Notes under the pieces: model-generated
What the model was told of the DNA's origin: nothing
Database searches by the model: none
What the model saw: the letters and a program-made list of their open reading frames with translations, nothing else
Part shown: piece after piece, positions 22,201-34,200 of the stretch
Layout of the letters: each line of letters opens with the position of its first letter
How positions within the stretch are numbered: position 1 is the first letter of the stretch
Source of the DNA: Hymenopus coronatus
Taxonomy: Eukaryota > Arthropoda > Insecta > Mantodea > Hymenopodidae
Reading direction: 5' to 3'
NCBI GenBank assembly: GCA_030762935.1
Contig: CM060900.1
Coordinates: 435,157,921 to 435,221,920 of the forward strand
DNA: 64,000 nucleotides
Program-made: the position numbers and the translations under genes

Positions 22201-25200
22201 ACCACTGCATGAGCAATTTTATATAAATAAATCAAGTTTTTTATTTTACTTTCAATAATACTTTTTTAAATTAGAGACACTATCTCCAAATACCTTGTCT
22301 TCTTCTAAAAAATAATGGAAATAGCTTCAAATTTTAAAACTTACACCTGCATAACAGTATATGATTGCTTTCTATCTATAACTTAGACATCTTCAGTTTC
22401 ATGTTAAGTAACATGTACCATACTAGCAATTTTGTCTAGGTCCTTTGAATGGTATAGGGAGTATCTATAACATAGCCATCTTCAGTTTTACGTTAAGTAT
22501 CCTATACCATACCAGCAATTTTATCTAGGTCCTTTGAATGGTGTAGGGTCTTTTTTTTTTTTTTTTTTTTTTTTCTTCCCCATTTACATTTCCCCCCGTA
22601 GGTTTTACTGATTACTGGTTTTACTGTTCCTTTACAACATAGACACATTGCACAAACATATAACACCCATGCCCAAGGCGGGACTTGAACCCACGAAACA
22701 CCAAAGCGAGACGCTCTAGCGAGCGTGGCCATGGGGACCGGCGGGACTCAGCGATGTACATTTTCTACCTTCCTCTGTACTATATATGTTCATATGTTGA
22801 TATGTCTATATGTAAAATTGCTGGTATGATACAACATGCATTAGTACACATAGTGACTCACTCCTGGTTGAGGCAGTGGCAGCATCCCAGGTAACCAAAC
22901 TACTGATAGTGACTATGTTAGGCCGCTACCCTGTAAATGTCGAAGTGCATAATATTTTGAACTCCTTACTTGGCATTATAACCACCCGTGCCTTGGATGG
23001 TTTGTCTAATTAGAAGCTTCTAGAGCATCTGGTAGACCAAGGCATCATATCACTCAAAACTCCTGCATCTCCGCCAACACTTTGTTGCACTTTCCTGGAA
23101 CTATAGTTCAATTGCAGCCAAACCGCCACCGAGGTAGGTGGGAGATTACAACTCAGACCTGTGATATAGACAGGACCACAATTACTGAAAAGATTCTGCT
23201 AGCCAGTCCAAGCCTTAAGTCCTCAACATTTACTTCTACATTGACATCAACATCTGCACATTCTACCAGTGCAAAATTCAGCACAATTGTCAACCAAACC
23301 ATCGACCTTGGGAACTAAGACTTCCAAGTTATGTACAAAGTGACTTCCTTTAAGAATAGGTAGTCGAGTTCCAAATCTCTCTCCATGCAGATTCTCTTCT
23401 GAGGAATCTTCTAGGAGGAGCTACAATCAGCAATCAATACAATCTTTTCTGATCGCTCTAATCGTTTCGAGATTCTCGAACCAAGATTTTCTATTGGTAA
23501 GGGGTCCTCCTCCCCCGTGGAAGAGATGGAACTGGAGGATTCTGCCCCAGCTGCAAGACGGAGATTGTGTAAGCAGCAGGTCCATGCTTCTGAAAAAAAT
23601 GTTACCTCAATGGCCAAAAAGACTAAATTGAACAGACCAGCACTGCCCCATATCCAGACATGGCTTTCTATTTAGAGTTTATACCATAATATAGAAAATT
23701 TATATCTTACTGTCGAACATAAGAAGAATCTGACCACATTGATCAGAGCTTGAGTTGTTGCTCCACCAGGATCAGCCTTTGATTGTAGATTACAAGAGAC
23801 GAAGCTCCGCCCTTAAGACAATGTTAGAATCAGGCAGCACTCTTCTGTACCCAGTGATTTATCACAGGCTGAGGGTGTACCTGCACATGGAGACACCAGG
23901 ATGCTTATCAGAGATGAAGTCTTCGCTGAACTCTACCCTTAAAATCTGACATACAGTCTGTTGCTGCAAAGATTAAGCTACCAAGCACTAGCTTTGCTAT
24001 TTGCGGTATATATCTGCCTGCATCTGTTGACCTCTCATGCAATGATTTAGAAGAACCTGTTTCACAGCTACCACTACCTCTTCTGTTGGTAGGGGACATG
24101 AATGCCCACCACACACTTTGGGGCTCCTCAGGCTTCTACGAGAAGTCAATTGATTGCCGACTACTTGGACAGTATTAATCCATCTCTCCTGAACATCGGG
24201 GAGCCTATATTTCTTTCTGACACCCTCAATAATTTTCCACACCTGTACTTAGCACTTTGTTTTCCATAATTAGCAGTTTCCTTACAATAAATGTTCATCT
24301 CTGACTTACATTCTAGAGACCACTTCCGTTTACTTATTGTTCTCTTAGCACAAGATGTATGTTCCACATGTTTATCTAGATGGTGGTTAGAATGAGGCAA
24401 CTGAAACTTTTATTCACGCCTGGCTGTTTTTAACTTAAACGAGCACAACTCAGTGGTCTTTTAGTCCAACACCTCACCAAGACAATTATTTCTGCTGTTG
24501 AGCATTCTATTCCATGATTGACTGGACATCCCCATCGATTTCCTCTCCCTTGGTGGACAGATAAATGGCGGAATGCCATTTGTGCTTGCTGATATGCTCT
24601 CTGGGTTTTCCTACATCGCTCCACTCTGGATAGCCTGATAGAATACAAAGAACTGTATGCCATATCTAGACAATTTATTAAGGATAGCAAGCAGACATCA
24701 TGAAACACCTCTGAATCATCTTTTAATCGACATACACATTCCTCTGTCATATGGGAAAACTTAAGACATTCGCCCAGTAAAGCGAACCACATGCCAGTCG
24801 CCGGTCTCAAAACAAATGCAGACACTGTGGTTGATATGTTTGACATGGGGAACATTCTTGACAGTGCTTTCACTCAAGTGTCTATCTCTTAGACAACTAT
24901 TTGCCTGAGTTTCTTCCAGTTAAGACTCAGGTGGAATCTCAAATCTTCGCCTTCCACCCTGGAAACCTAGAAGACTACAATCGCTTTTCAGAATGGCAGA
25001 CCTACAGCATGCCCCTTCATCTTTGCGAAACTCTGCACCAGGTCTAGATGGCATCCATGTCCAAATGTTGCAACATCTCTCTCCTGAAAGTAAGGCTTTT
25101 TTACTCAAGGTCTATAATCTTGTTTGGGTTGATGTTACTTTTCCAGTTATGTGGCGGGAGGCCACAATTACCCCTATTTTGAAACCCATTTCGCTCACCA

Positions 25201-28200
25201 GTTGTGTTTGCAAGGTGATGGAACACATGATCAATGGACAGTAGTTATAGTGGCTGGAATTCCATAATCTTCTAACCAACACCCAATGTGGTTTTCGAAG
25301 ATATGGATCAGCAGCTGACCATCTTGTATTGCTTTTGAAGCAGATCATGGATGGGTTTTTTAAGAATTGTAGGGCTGCAATTTTACATTACCTGCACAAT
25401 TGGAATATTTGTGGATGCATGTTACTTTTCCAGTTATGTGGCGGGAGGCCATAATCACACCTATTTTGAAACCCATTTCGCTCACCAGTTTCGTTTGCAA
25501 GGTGATGGAACACGTGATCAATGGACAGTTGTTATAGTGGCTGGAATTCCACAATCTTCTAACCAACATCCAATGTGGTTTTCGAAGATTTGGATCAGCA
25601 GCTGACCAAATTGTATTGCTTTTTAAGCAGATCATGGATGGTTTTTTTAAGAATTGTAGGGCTGCAATTTTACATTACCTGCACAACTGGAATATTTGTG
25701 GATGCCTACCATTGTTCATTCAGGAGCATATGAGGGGCCACATTTTCCAAGTAAGGATTGGTTCAGTTTTTTCAAATCCTTTTCTTCAAGAGAACGGGTG
25801 CCCTTAGGTGTCTGGTCCTGCTTTTTCCTAGATGACTTTACAACCTTTTGGTTGGTGAGGGGTGAATTGGATTGGTTGGTGAGGGGTGAATTAAGTAAAA
25901 CTAACAAAGGCTCTTCCTCCCAAAAAAAAGAATTTTTTCCCAATTTTGCTTTCACTTCTCAACTGAGAAGTTACTCTGCGTAAACTTCTGGCACCGTAGA
26001 AAGTGATTGCTGCCTTCTCTTTAACTCAGGCTAGATTTACAGCCATTTGCAGATGAGGTGAGATTCCTTGGGTTGATATTCGACTGGAAACCTTGCTGGC
26101 CATCACATATACCACAACTCAAAGCTTGAGGTCACCATTCTCTAAATATTTTACGGATACTAGGTGGCAAATTTTGGGGAGCAGATCGGACAGTGTTGCT
26201 GCATTTTTGTGCACCTATCCAATCCAAATTAGACTACAGATACATTGTTTATTCCTCCGCATGACCATCTGTGCTGGTCAGGCCATCCATGTGGCTGTTG
26301 GAGCCTTTCTAAACAACCCAATTGTGAGCCTCTACATCAAGTCAGCAGAACTCCCTCTGCAATTTCGGCATGCTGTCCTTCTAGCAAATTATGGCATCCA
26401 ATGTTTACCTATTTTACCTCTACTGAGCTGGACGAACATTATTGCCACCTATAACTTTGTCCAAAGCCTGCAGGTTATTGCTTCAGAGAGCTTCTTCGGA
26501 ACAAAATTATAGCCATACCCAGCATATTTCCTAAGAGAGAGAGATGGTGCAGCCACCTTGGTTATGTGTCACATCCCACAGCGATCTCAGGATTTTGGCT
26601 TTCTGGATGCTTATGATGCCTGCGTGTAGTATTCGTACTTGGTTTTTAGAATTTATATCCTATTGCAGTAACAGAATTTGTATGTACACCAACAGAAGTG
26701 CACCGATGATGTTGGATGTTCCTTTGTTACTGTAACTGAATAACATACTTATGGTTTGACTAGTCTCACACATGCATTTATACTCCAGAGCTGTATACTA
26801 TTCCCTGAGCCATTCAGTATTTTTGCCATTGAAAATTAGGTCACTGCCTTATTCTGAGTGATTCCCTTAACATTCATGAGATGTACAGCTACCATCCTTT
26901 AGTGTAGCACATTCGAAATGTCCTCCACATTTTACATGCTTCTGGCATTAATGTGGATTGCAGATGGCATCTTGGACATGTTGGGTTGACGGCGAATGAA
27001 CTGGCAGATGAGGCGGCAAAGTCTGCAACCACAAAGCGCAGTATTACAGTTACTTGTTCAACAGCCAAAGTTTAAGCTTGTCATGTGGAGAGCGGTGCTT
27101 TCATGCTGGCATGCAGAGTGGTCGGCTCTAAGAGGCAACAAGCTAAGGAAGGATTCTTCCAGTACACTGGTCTACTTCCTCTGATGCATCTTGTTGTGAG
27201 GAAGTAGTTTTGGCTTATCTCCATATTGGTCACTGTTTTACACATAGCTATCTGTTTAAAAGGAATCCTGCTCCTATCTGTCCTCAGTGTGGTCAAGTAT
27301 AAACTGTCCGCCATGTACTGGTAAATTGGGCTCATCTAGCCTGCTTACGAGCCACTCTGCTACTGACATCCAGTTTTAAAGAGGTCTTGTTGGATGATAC
27401 CGTTGCAGTAGATGGGGTTTTTAAATTTTCATCTTATCTGTCTTTTAAGAATATCAGCTAGTTTTATTTTCATTTCAGTTGTTCTGGCATGCTTCTGAAG
27501 TGCCAGCTGCGGTTTTTAACTTTTTAGCATATGTACCTTTTAGCACTGGAGACATTGGTTTAGTCATTCCTTTTTAGTTCCATTGCTTTTAATTTATTTT
27601 AGAATCCCTATGGTTTCTGCCATAGGCAGTTTCATTTGCTTTAAATTTTATTTGGCATTTTAGTTATTTATATGATTCGTTTTTATCCCTTTTATTGCTC
27701 TACTCATTTGGTTTTAGCAACAATTATTTTGATATGGCACTCATAACCCTGAAGTTGTGCACCCCTAGACTCCAATAATCAACGTCGTCATCGTCATCAT
27801 CATAACTAATTAGGTCATAAAATATATCTATTCCATTCCCAACTTTTGTGATGGCACTTTATGCTACAATAGAGGATATAAATGAAATCTGCAGCTCAAA
27901 TACCATTTTATGTGGATTTATTTGTACTTATTGTCTTTCTATATAAAGTTATTCCCTTTCTCAGCATATATATTCAATTATTAATCGTAACCATTTTTAT
28001 CCTTGCTTATGGTGTTGACAACTTTTTAATTTGGTTACATCATGTAACAATACAAAATCAGCCCAAAGGAAATGTCTGGTAAATAAAACTAAGTGCAAAT
28101 TTACTTACTAATTAAAATGAGGTAGAATTTTAAAATAAATGTTGAGGCATTGATAGTCCTATTAACTGGAATTTTTTCTTCAACTTTGTATTGGGATATA

Positions 28201-31200
28201 TAGTTCCCTTTTAGCCAGTATTATTGTGTCAGATGCTGTTCCTAATTCATCCAATCACATAGCATTATAAAACCAACCAATAATAATTTTCCTGTAATTA
28301 AGGGTTTACCTACTGAAAGTATTATAAGATTTCAATGTATTCAGTGAAGATAATTCTTGTGTAACAAACCTGTAAATGATGTACTGGGTGATCTAAAAAC
28401 TTTCAAATTGGCTTTGCAGTGTTTTGTCTATCCGAGCCCTTGGCACTCGTTGCTGTCTGCCGCTATCATAGAAAGGCATGGATGAAACCATGCAACATTT
28501 TGAAACTACTTATAAAGACTTTACTTACCAATGTTATTAAAGGAGGTGCTGAAACTGGCCACCACCATTGCCCATACAGGTTTGGCACCTCTTTAAGAAA
28601 CTATCCTTCACTTGCTGTAGTTCACATGTAGAAATGCCGGCAATTTCCTGGTGGATGTTTTATTTTAATTCTTACAGGGTGTGTGGATTTGTCTTGCACA
28701 CTTTATGCTTTAAGTTACCCCAGAGATAGAATCACAAGAGGTTGGGGAGGACTGAGTGGACAACAAATCTTGACTAATAATTCTGTATTGAAGCAAGTTT
28801 CAACTGTTCTCATTGAAAGATTGGCTGTATGAGTTGTTGTAAGGTCTTGTTTAAAAAGGCAAAATCATTACCTCTGTCTGTCAATTCTTTAAAAAAGGGG
28901 GCAAAATTGTATTCATGTATGTATGGGCATCAACTGTTGACTGACAAAAATTGGGTCTATGACTTTGTCTCTGCTAACAGCGCACTTTATACCAATTTTT
29001 TTCATCATGAAGGGTATTTCATGAACAATATTAGGTTCTCAGAGCTCCAAAATTGATTATTTTGAGTACACACACACACATCCATGAAGGTGGAATCAAG
29101 CCTTGTTTGTAAAAAAATATTAAATGTGGGTCAATTTTGCCATTGTATACACTATTGAGAGTCCACTCACAAAATTTGTTAGCACCTATGAATCATAAAT
29201 AAATACATGCTGTGTAGTAGAAAACAAATGCTCAGCCATAATAAACTTTGTGACTAAGTTCAGAACACAATAATAAAGCACACTGGTAATAAATCAACCA
29301 CATGATATCAGCGACAGCACAATACTGCACTTTCACAGCAGAGAAAAACAAGTCAGCACTGTGACCTTATTTACAGCAGCTGTATGTTATCATGTTCCTA
29401 TGTGCGCAGTGGTTAGGATGTATATGGGTCATACTGTGCATTGATAGCATTTAGCTGATAACATTTCTCTATTCCAGAAAAACATTCTCCTACCACTTCA
29501 AATGCACTTATAAGGATTGATAGTGTACCTCCCAGTAAACCACCAATTCCAGTAGAAGCAGGTAATGTGAGCAGTTTTCTCATTTAGAATTATAAACTTC
29601 ATAGATTTGGTTCTTTCGATAACTTGTCATATTAATTTCCTTTGATAATGGGTTTATTTAGTTCCCTTCTTATCTTATCGTTTCTCATTTAGAGCTATAA
29701 ACTTAGCAGATTTGGTTCTTTTAATAACTTGTCAAATTAATTTCCTTTGATATTGGGTTTATTTAGTTCCCTTCTTATCCAGTATGTGTATCTGCATGTG
29801 AGATGCTTTCCCTAATTCATCTAATCACATACCAATATAAAATAAGCCAATAATAGCTCTCCTATAATTAAGGGTTTACACTAAAAAACTATTATGTGAT
29901 TTGGTGTGCTATGCCTGCAGTGGAGCAGAGAGGTTTTGTGTGTGGTAGCTCCAGGAAGAAGTTGAAAAGTGGCATAAGTAGCAGAATGATGGGAGTCGGC
30001 ATAGAAATCTACAGAGCATGAATTGGTCTATTCAGTAAAAGAAAATGGAATCTTTTCAAGAATAAATAGCAATATGGGAAATTACAAGTATTGTAGTAGT
30101 GGTGTGTGTAGTCAGCATGTTATTAATTATTGGAAGACTGGAGATGAATCCCGTAACTAATAACGGCCATGGGCTTGGTTTTTTTTTTTTGGTGGTTTTT
30201 AACGCCCGCTTTAACTACTTATGGCACCGCAGTCAGTGACACTGATGATACATGAATGAAGATGGAGCACCGGTGGAATTCGATGGAGGGGGAAATCGGA
30301 GAACCCGGAGAAAACCCACCCCAGCAGGTTTGTCCACCACAAATCTCACATGCGGTCCCTTGGGATCGAACCCGGCCCATCTAGGTGAGAGGCGAGTGGT
30401 CTAACCACTCGGCCACGGTGCGGCATCATGGGCTTGGTGAAGAAATTTTGAACCAATTATGGGGAATGGAAGAAAGGCTAGGAAAACAAATGAACGCCTT
30501 CAATAAAAAGTATATATATAATCTCCTGGGATTATTTTATGCCGATGATATGGTTGTATGTTCAATATCGGTGATTGGGTTAAAGTTAGCTATAGGGGAG
30601 GTTGACAGTGTTGCAAAATATGGGGTCTGAAGGTGAACCAGGCAAAAAATAAAATGGTGGCATTTAAGTAGGAGACTAAACTATGTAAAGATGAAAAGTG
30701 GTTCATGGAAGACAAAGAAATTCAAGTTGCCATCTTCTCATATGTAGGTATCAAGCTGAGCAGTAATGGAGGCTGGGATAAGCAGAACACAAATGCAATT
30801 GTTATTGGAAAACTGACCATGAAAGCAATACAAAAATGTTTATAACGTCAGTAAAGAATATTAAGCAGTTTGAAAGGCTTTATTCTGCCTTTGTTTACTC
30901 TCGATGGAATTATGAAGGTAAAATTTTGGGAATAGATGAGGGTTGGTTAATATGAATTTAGTGTTAAAAGGTTTCTGTAAATTAATCCTGGGAATTTCAA
31001 TTATTACTGCTTTATTAGAGATAGAAAAGGCAAGTTTGAGAGGGTTAATAATACAGAAAATTTTGAAACATTTATTTTGGGTTCAAGAGTAACCTGATAC
31101 AAAACTGGTGAAAAAATGTCTGATATATCAAGAGGGAAGTTTGGATACTATATCTAATGGATGGCTGAGGAATATCAGGGAACAGGTAATTTAAAATTGT

Positions 31201-34200
31201 TTGGGGGATATTTGGTTAAAAGCAGGAAACTTTAGAAGCGTTCGTTGGAGTGAAGTGAGATCCAAAATGGAGGATATAGATAGGCATATCTTATTTGCTG
31301 ATGTCAGGGAGTAAAACTCCCTGTCAGTTAACAAGGAACTAAAATTTGGCCCAGAGAAAAAAAGTAGATTTTAATTTATAAGAACATTAAGGAGATGGGT
31401 TAGCCTGGTGTAGATTGGGTGTTTCGAAACTAGGGGAATGAGTTGGGAGGTTATCCTAAGAATGTACCGATTCTGTGGGGACCAGGAAAATGAGAGCCAC
31501 ATTTTAATCAATGTAAAGCCACAAATAAGTGTAGAGGAAGTCTACTAAATAAGAAGTGGTTTGAGGAACAAAGAAATTGTACTTAGCAAGATTATTGAAG
31601 ATCAGAAGAAGATACCTAAATTAGGGGAGTTTTTGTGGAAGGTAAAGAGGAATGAAAATAGTCAGTAGGAAAACATGGTACCTAAATCAGGTTTTAGATG
31701 AATATAGCTATGTAATATAAAAAATTGTATAGTGAAATAGTTATGGCCTGGCCAACTAACTAGGGTTATCACCAGTTCTGTGTATATACTTAGCTCATAA
31801 ATAAAGAAATAAAATATATATATGATTTTAATGTATTTTTTCAGTGATGATAATTCTTATGTAACAATCCTAAATGATCTACATTTCTAGCATTTAGCTG
31901 ATAACATTTCTCTATTCCAGAAAAGCATTCTCCTACCATTCCAATTTCAATTATGAAGACGGATAGTGTACCTACCAGTACTCCACCAATTCCAGTAAAA
32001 GCAGGTAATGTTAACAGTTTTCTCATTCAGAGTTATAAGCATTTTAAGAAGACTTTTAATTGCTTGTCAATTTAATTTCCTTTGATTTTGAATATTTTTA
32101 GTTCCATTTTTTTTTCGATATATGTATGTGCATTTGAGATGCTCCCTAATGTATCCACTCACATTGTAGTATAAAATCAGTCAGTAATTGCTCACCTGTA
32201 ATCAAGGGTTTACACTAATGTTAGAATTATATGATTGCAATCACAGTGCAACAAATTTGAACTTTCTCCTTTGCCACAAGATGAAAGTAAGTGTCCTTTA
32301 CCAATTCACATATGCTGATTGCATATATGAAATCAGAAAAATTCCATCACATACCAATATTTGTGGTATAGATATGCCACAAGATGCATTTGGCTTATAT
32401 TTCATATAAGTAACAATACATTTATGTTCAATTCATAAAAAAACAAACTTGCAACTTAAGGACACTTGGAATTAACTCTCACAGTAGGTGAGGAGCTGTT
32501 GCTAGATAAAATACAGATCACATATTAGAACTATTTTCTGAATTCCCCCACCCCCAAATGATAATGCTGGATAAAGCATACATGTACTCACTATTTAGAA
32601 AATTTTCCTAGAAACTTTACATTTGTGGGTGGATGGTGAAGCTTATTGTAGAGCATCCGACAGTAATCCGCCAGCAGGTTTGGTAACCCTCTTCTTTTTT
32701 TTTTTTTTTTATCTTTCCTTGGCAGCTGTATCTTGTTGAAATCTTTGATCATGTTGGTCACCCACATCTCCAAGATTAGACAGACAAAAATCCAAATGGG
32801 AATGAAGAAAATTTAATTTCAAGGACACGTTGCACCTATTGTCTTACAACAGATGAGCATTTGTTCTGTCAGTTCCCTGTGATTCTCAGACCTAACATTT
32901 TCCAAGAAGCTGTTGCACACATTTTTTAATGCAAGCCAAACTACTTTTTCAGTATGTGTTGTTTTTTTGTTTTTTTTTTTGTTTTGTTTTTTGTTTTTTT
33001 TTTTGGTGCAGTTTAACTACTTGTAGTACTACAGGCGATGACACTGGTGATACATGGAATGAAGATGGAGCACCAGTGGAATGTGATGGCGGGGGAAAAC
33101 GGAGAACCCAGAGAAAACCCGCCCCTGTGCTATTTTATCCCTCACAAATATCATATGTGGTCGCTCGGGGTCGAACCTGGGTCATGTAGGTAAGAGGTGA
33201 CTGGTCTAAACACTCTGCCATGGTGCGGTCTTTCAGTATCTGTCAATAATATCTTTCATCAAGTCACAAATCTAAGGTTGAATGAGAACCCCTTCTTTAA
33301 GTTTTGCATGACTAATGGCAGGAAATTTTGATATTAAATATTGAAAACCCCAACCATCTTTGTCTATTGCTTTCATTAAGTTCTTCGTAAAACCTTATTT
33401 CGGATGCATACAATCTTTGTTAACAAAGGTTCATGTGACACATTTCCTTGCCCCAGGATTGAAGCTTTCTCTCAAAGGCCACTGTTTCTTTCCTTGCCCC
33501 ACTGTCACAGTAACATAAAATAACAGCAATTTTTCTTATATAACCCATTTACATTCCTAGAATTAGTCTCAGAACTTTGAGATCACTGCAGATTTTCCAT
33601 TTGTGATTTGATGGACCATAAATTTCAAAAGCAGTCTCATGTTATCATAAGTTTCCTTTAACTGAACTGAATGGGCCACTAGTATGGAAAGTTTGTTTTT
33701 TCTGTTATGAAAGAAAACAGATTTGAGACAGCTTTTTGCAGAATCTATATATAGGAGCCATTCTTTTGGATTATGAACCATCCCAAATTCTTTAAGCAAC
33801 CCATTCATGTCATTACAATATATCAAAGCTTTCGACATTGAGAAAAATGTGGACAGACCAAGCTGTCATTTATGGAATGCTATACCGGCATTTGGTTGTA
33901 GCAAGTTTTTTCTTGAAGACGAGACCCAAGATCATTCAATTCTGCCTGTGATAATGACTGTGATAGTACCTGTGATGTGAATGACATGTATTCATAGTCT
34001 TTGTGATCTTCGTGATCTGTTGGGTTTTCATTGGTGTCTGCTTCATCTTCCAGTGTGCATTCCACTGGTAGTTTTGGAACTGGGAGAGAATCAGAATGCG
34101 GAACTGAGCACATTGCAGATCCCAAATTTGGATAAGAAACTGTGTCTTGATTTACCAGAGATTCCTGTTACTTTTGTTAAACAAATGTAACATTTTGTAA

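Larger units (their letters stand above)
22920..27790 (+). mobile_element. I-like LINE with RNase H, decayed, copy 1
   Basis: ORF1 pieces: SLKTPASPPTLCC near 23050, and near 23470-23650 EPRFSIGKGSSSP and LNRPALPHIQ, matched by the copy at 54981-60070. ORF2 endonuclease: ELLLHQDQPLIVDY (23750) and LLVGDMNAHHTLW (24082-24122). RT: SAPGLDGIHVQMLQHLSPES (25037), TFPVMWREATITPILKP, ISLTSCVCKVMEHM. A later part has HVAVGAFLNNPI and VLLANYG (26290-26400). RNase H: GLTANELADEAAKS (26979). The distal zinc-binding region is near 27230, with the last stop near 27461. The 3' end is a TCATCATCAT-type simple tail at 27782-27806. Many stops and a tandem duplication make it dead. Confidence 0.8.

Noticed and set aside
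32188..32409. 73-codon open frame as an extra exon of the split gene
   Set aside because: It lies in the duplicated intron block, has no acceptor or donor in the right phase, and its paralogous positions in the other introns are not open.
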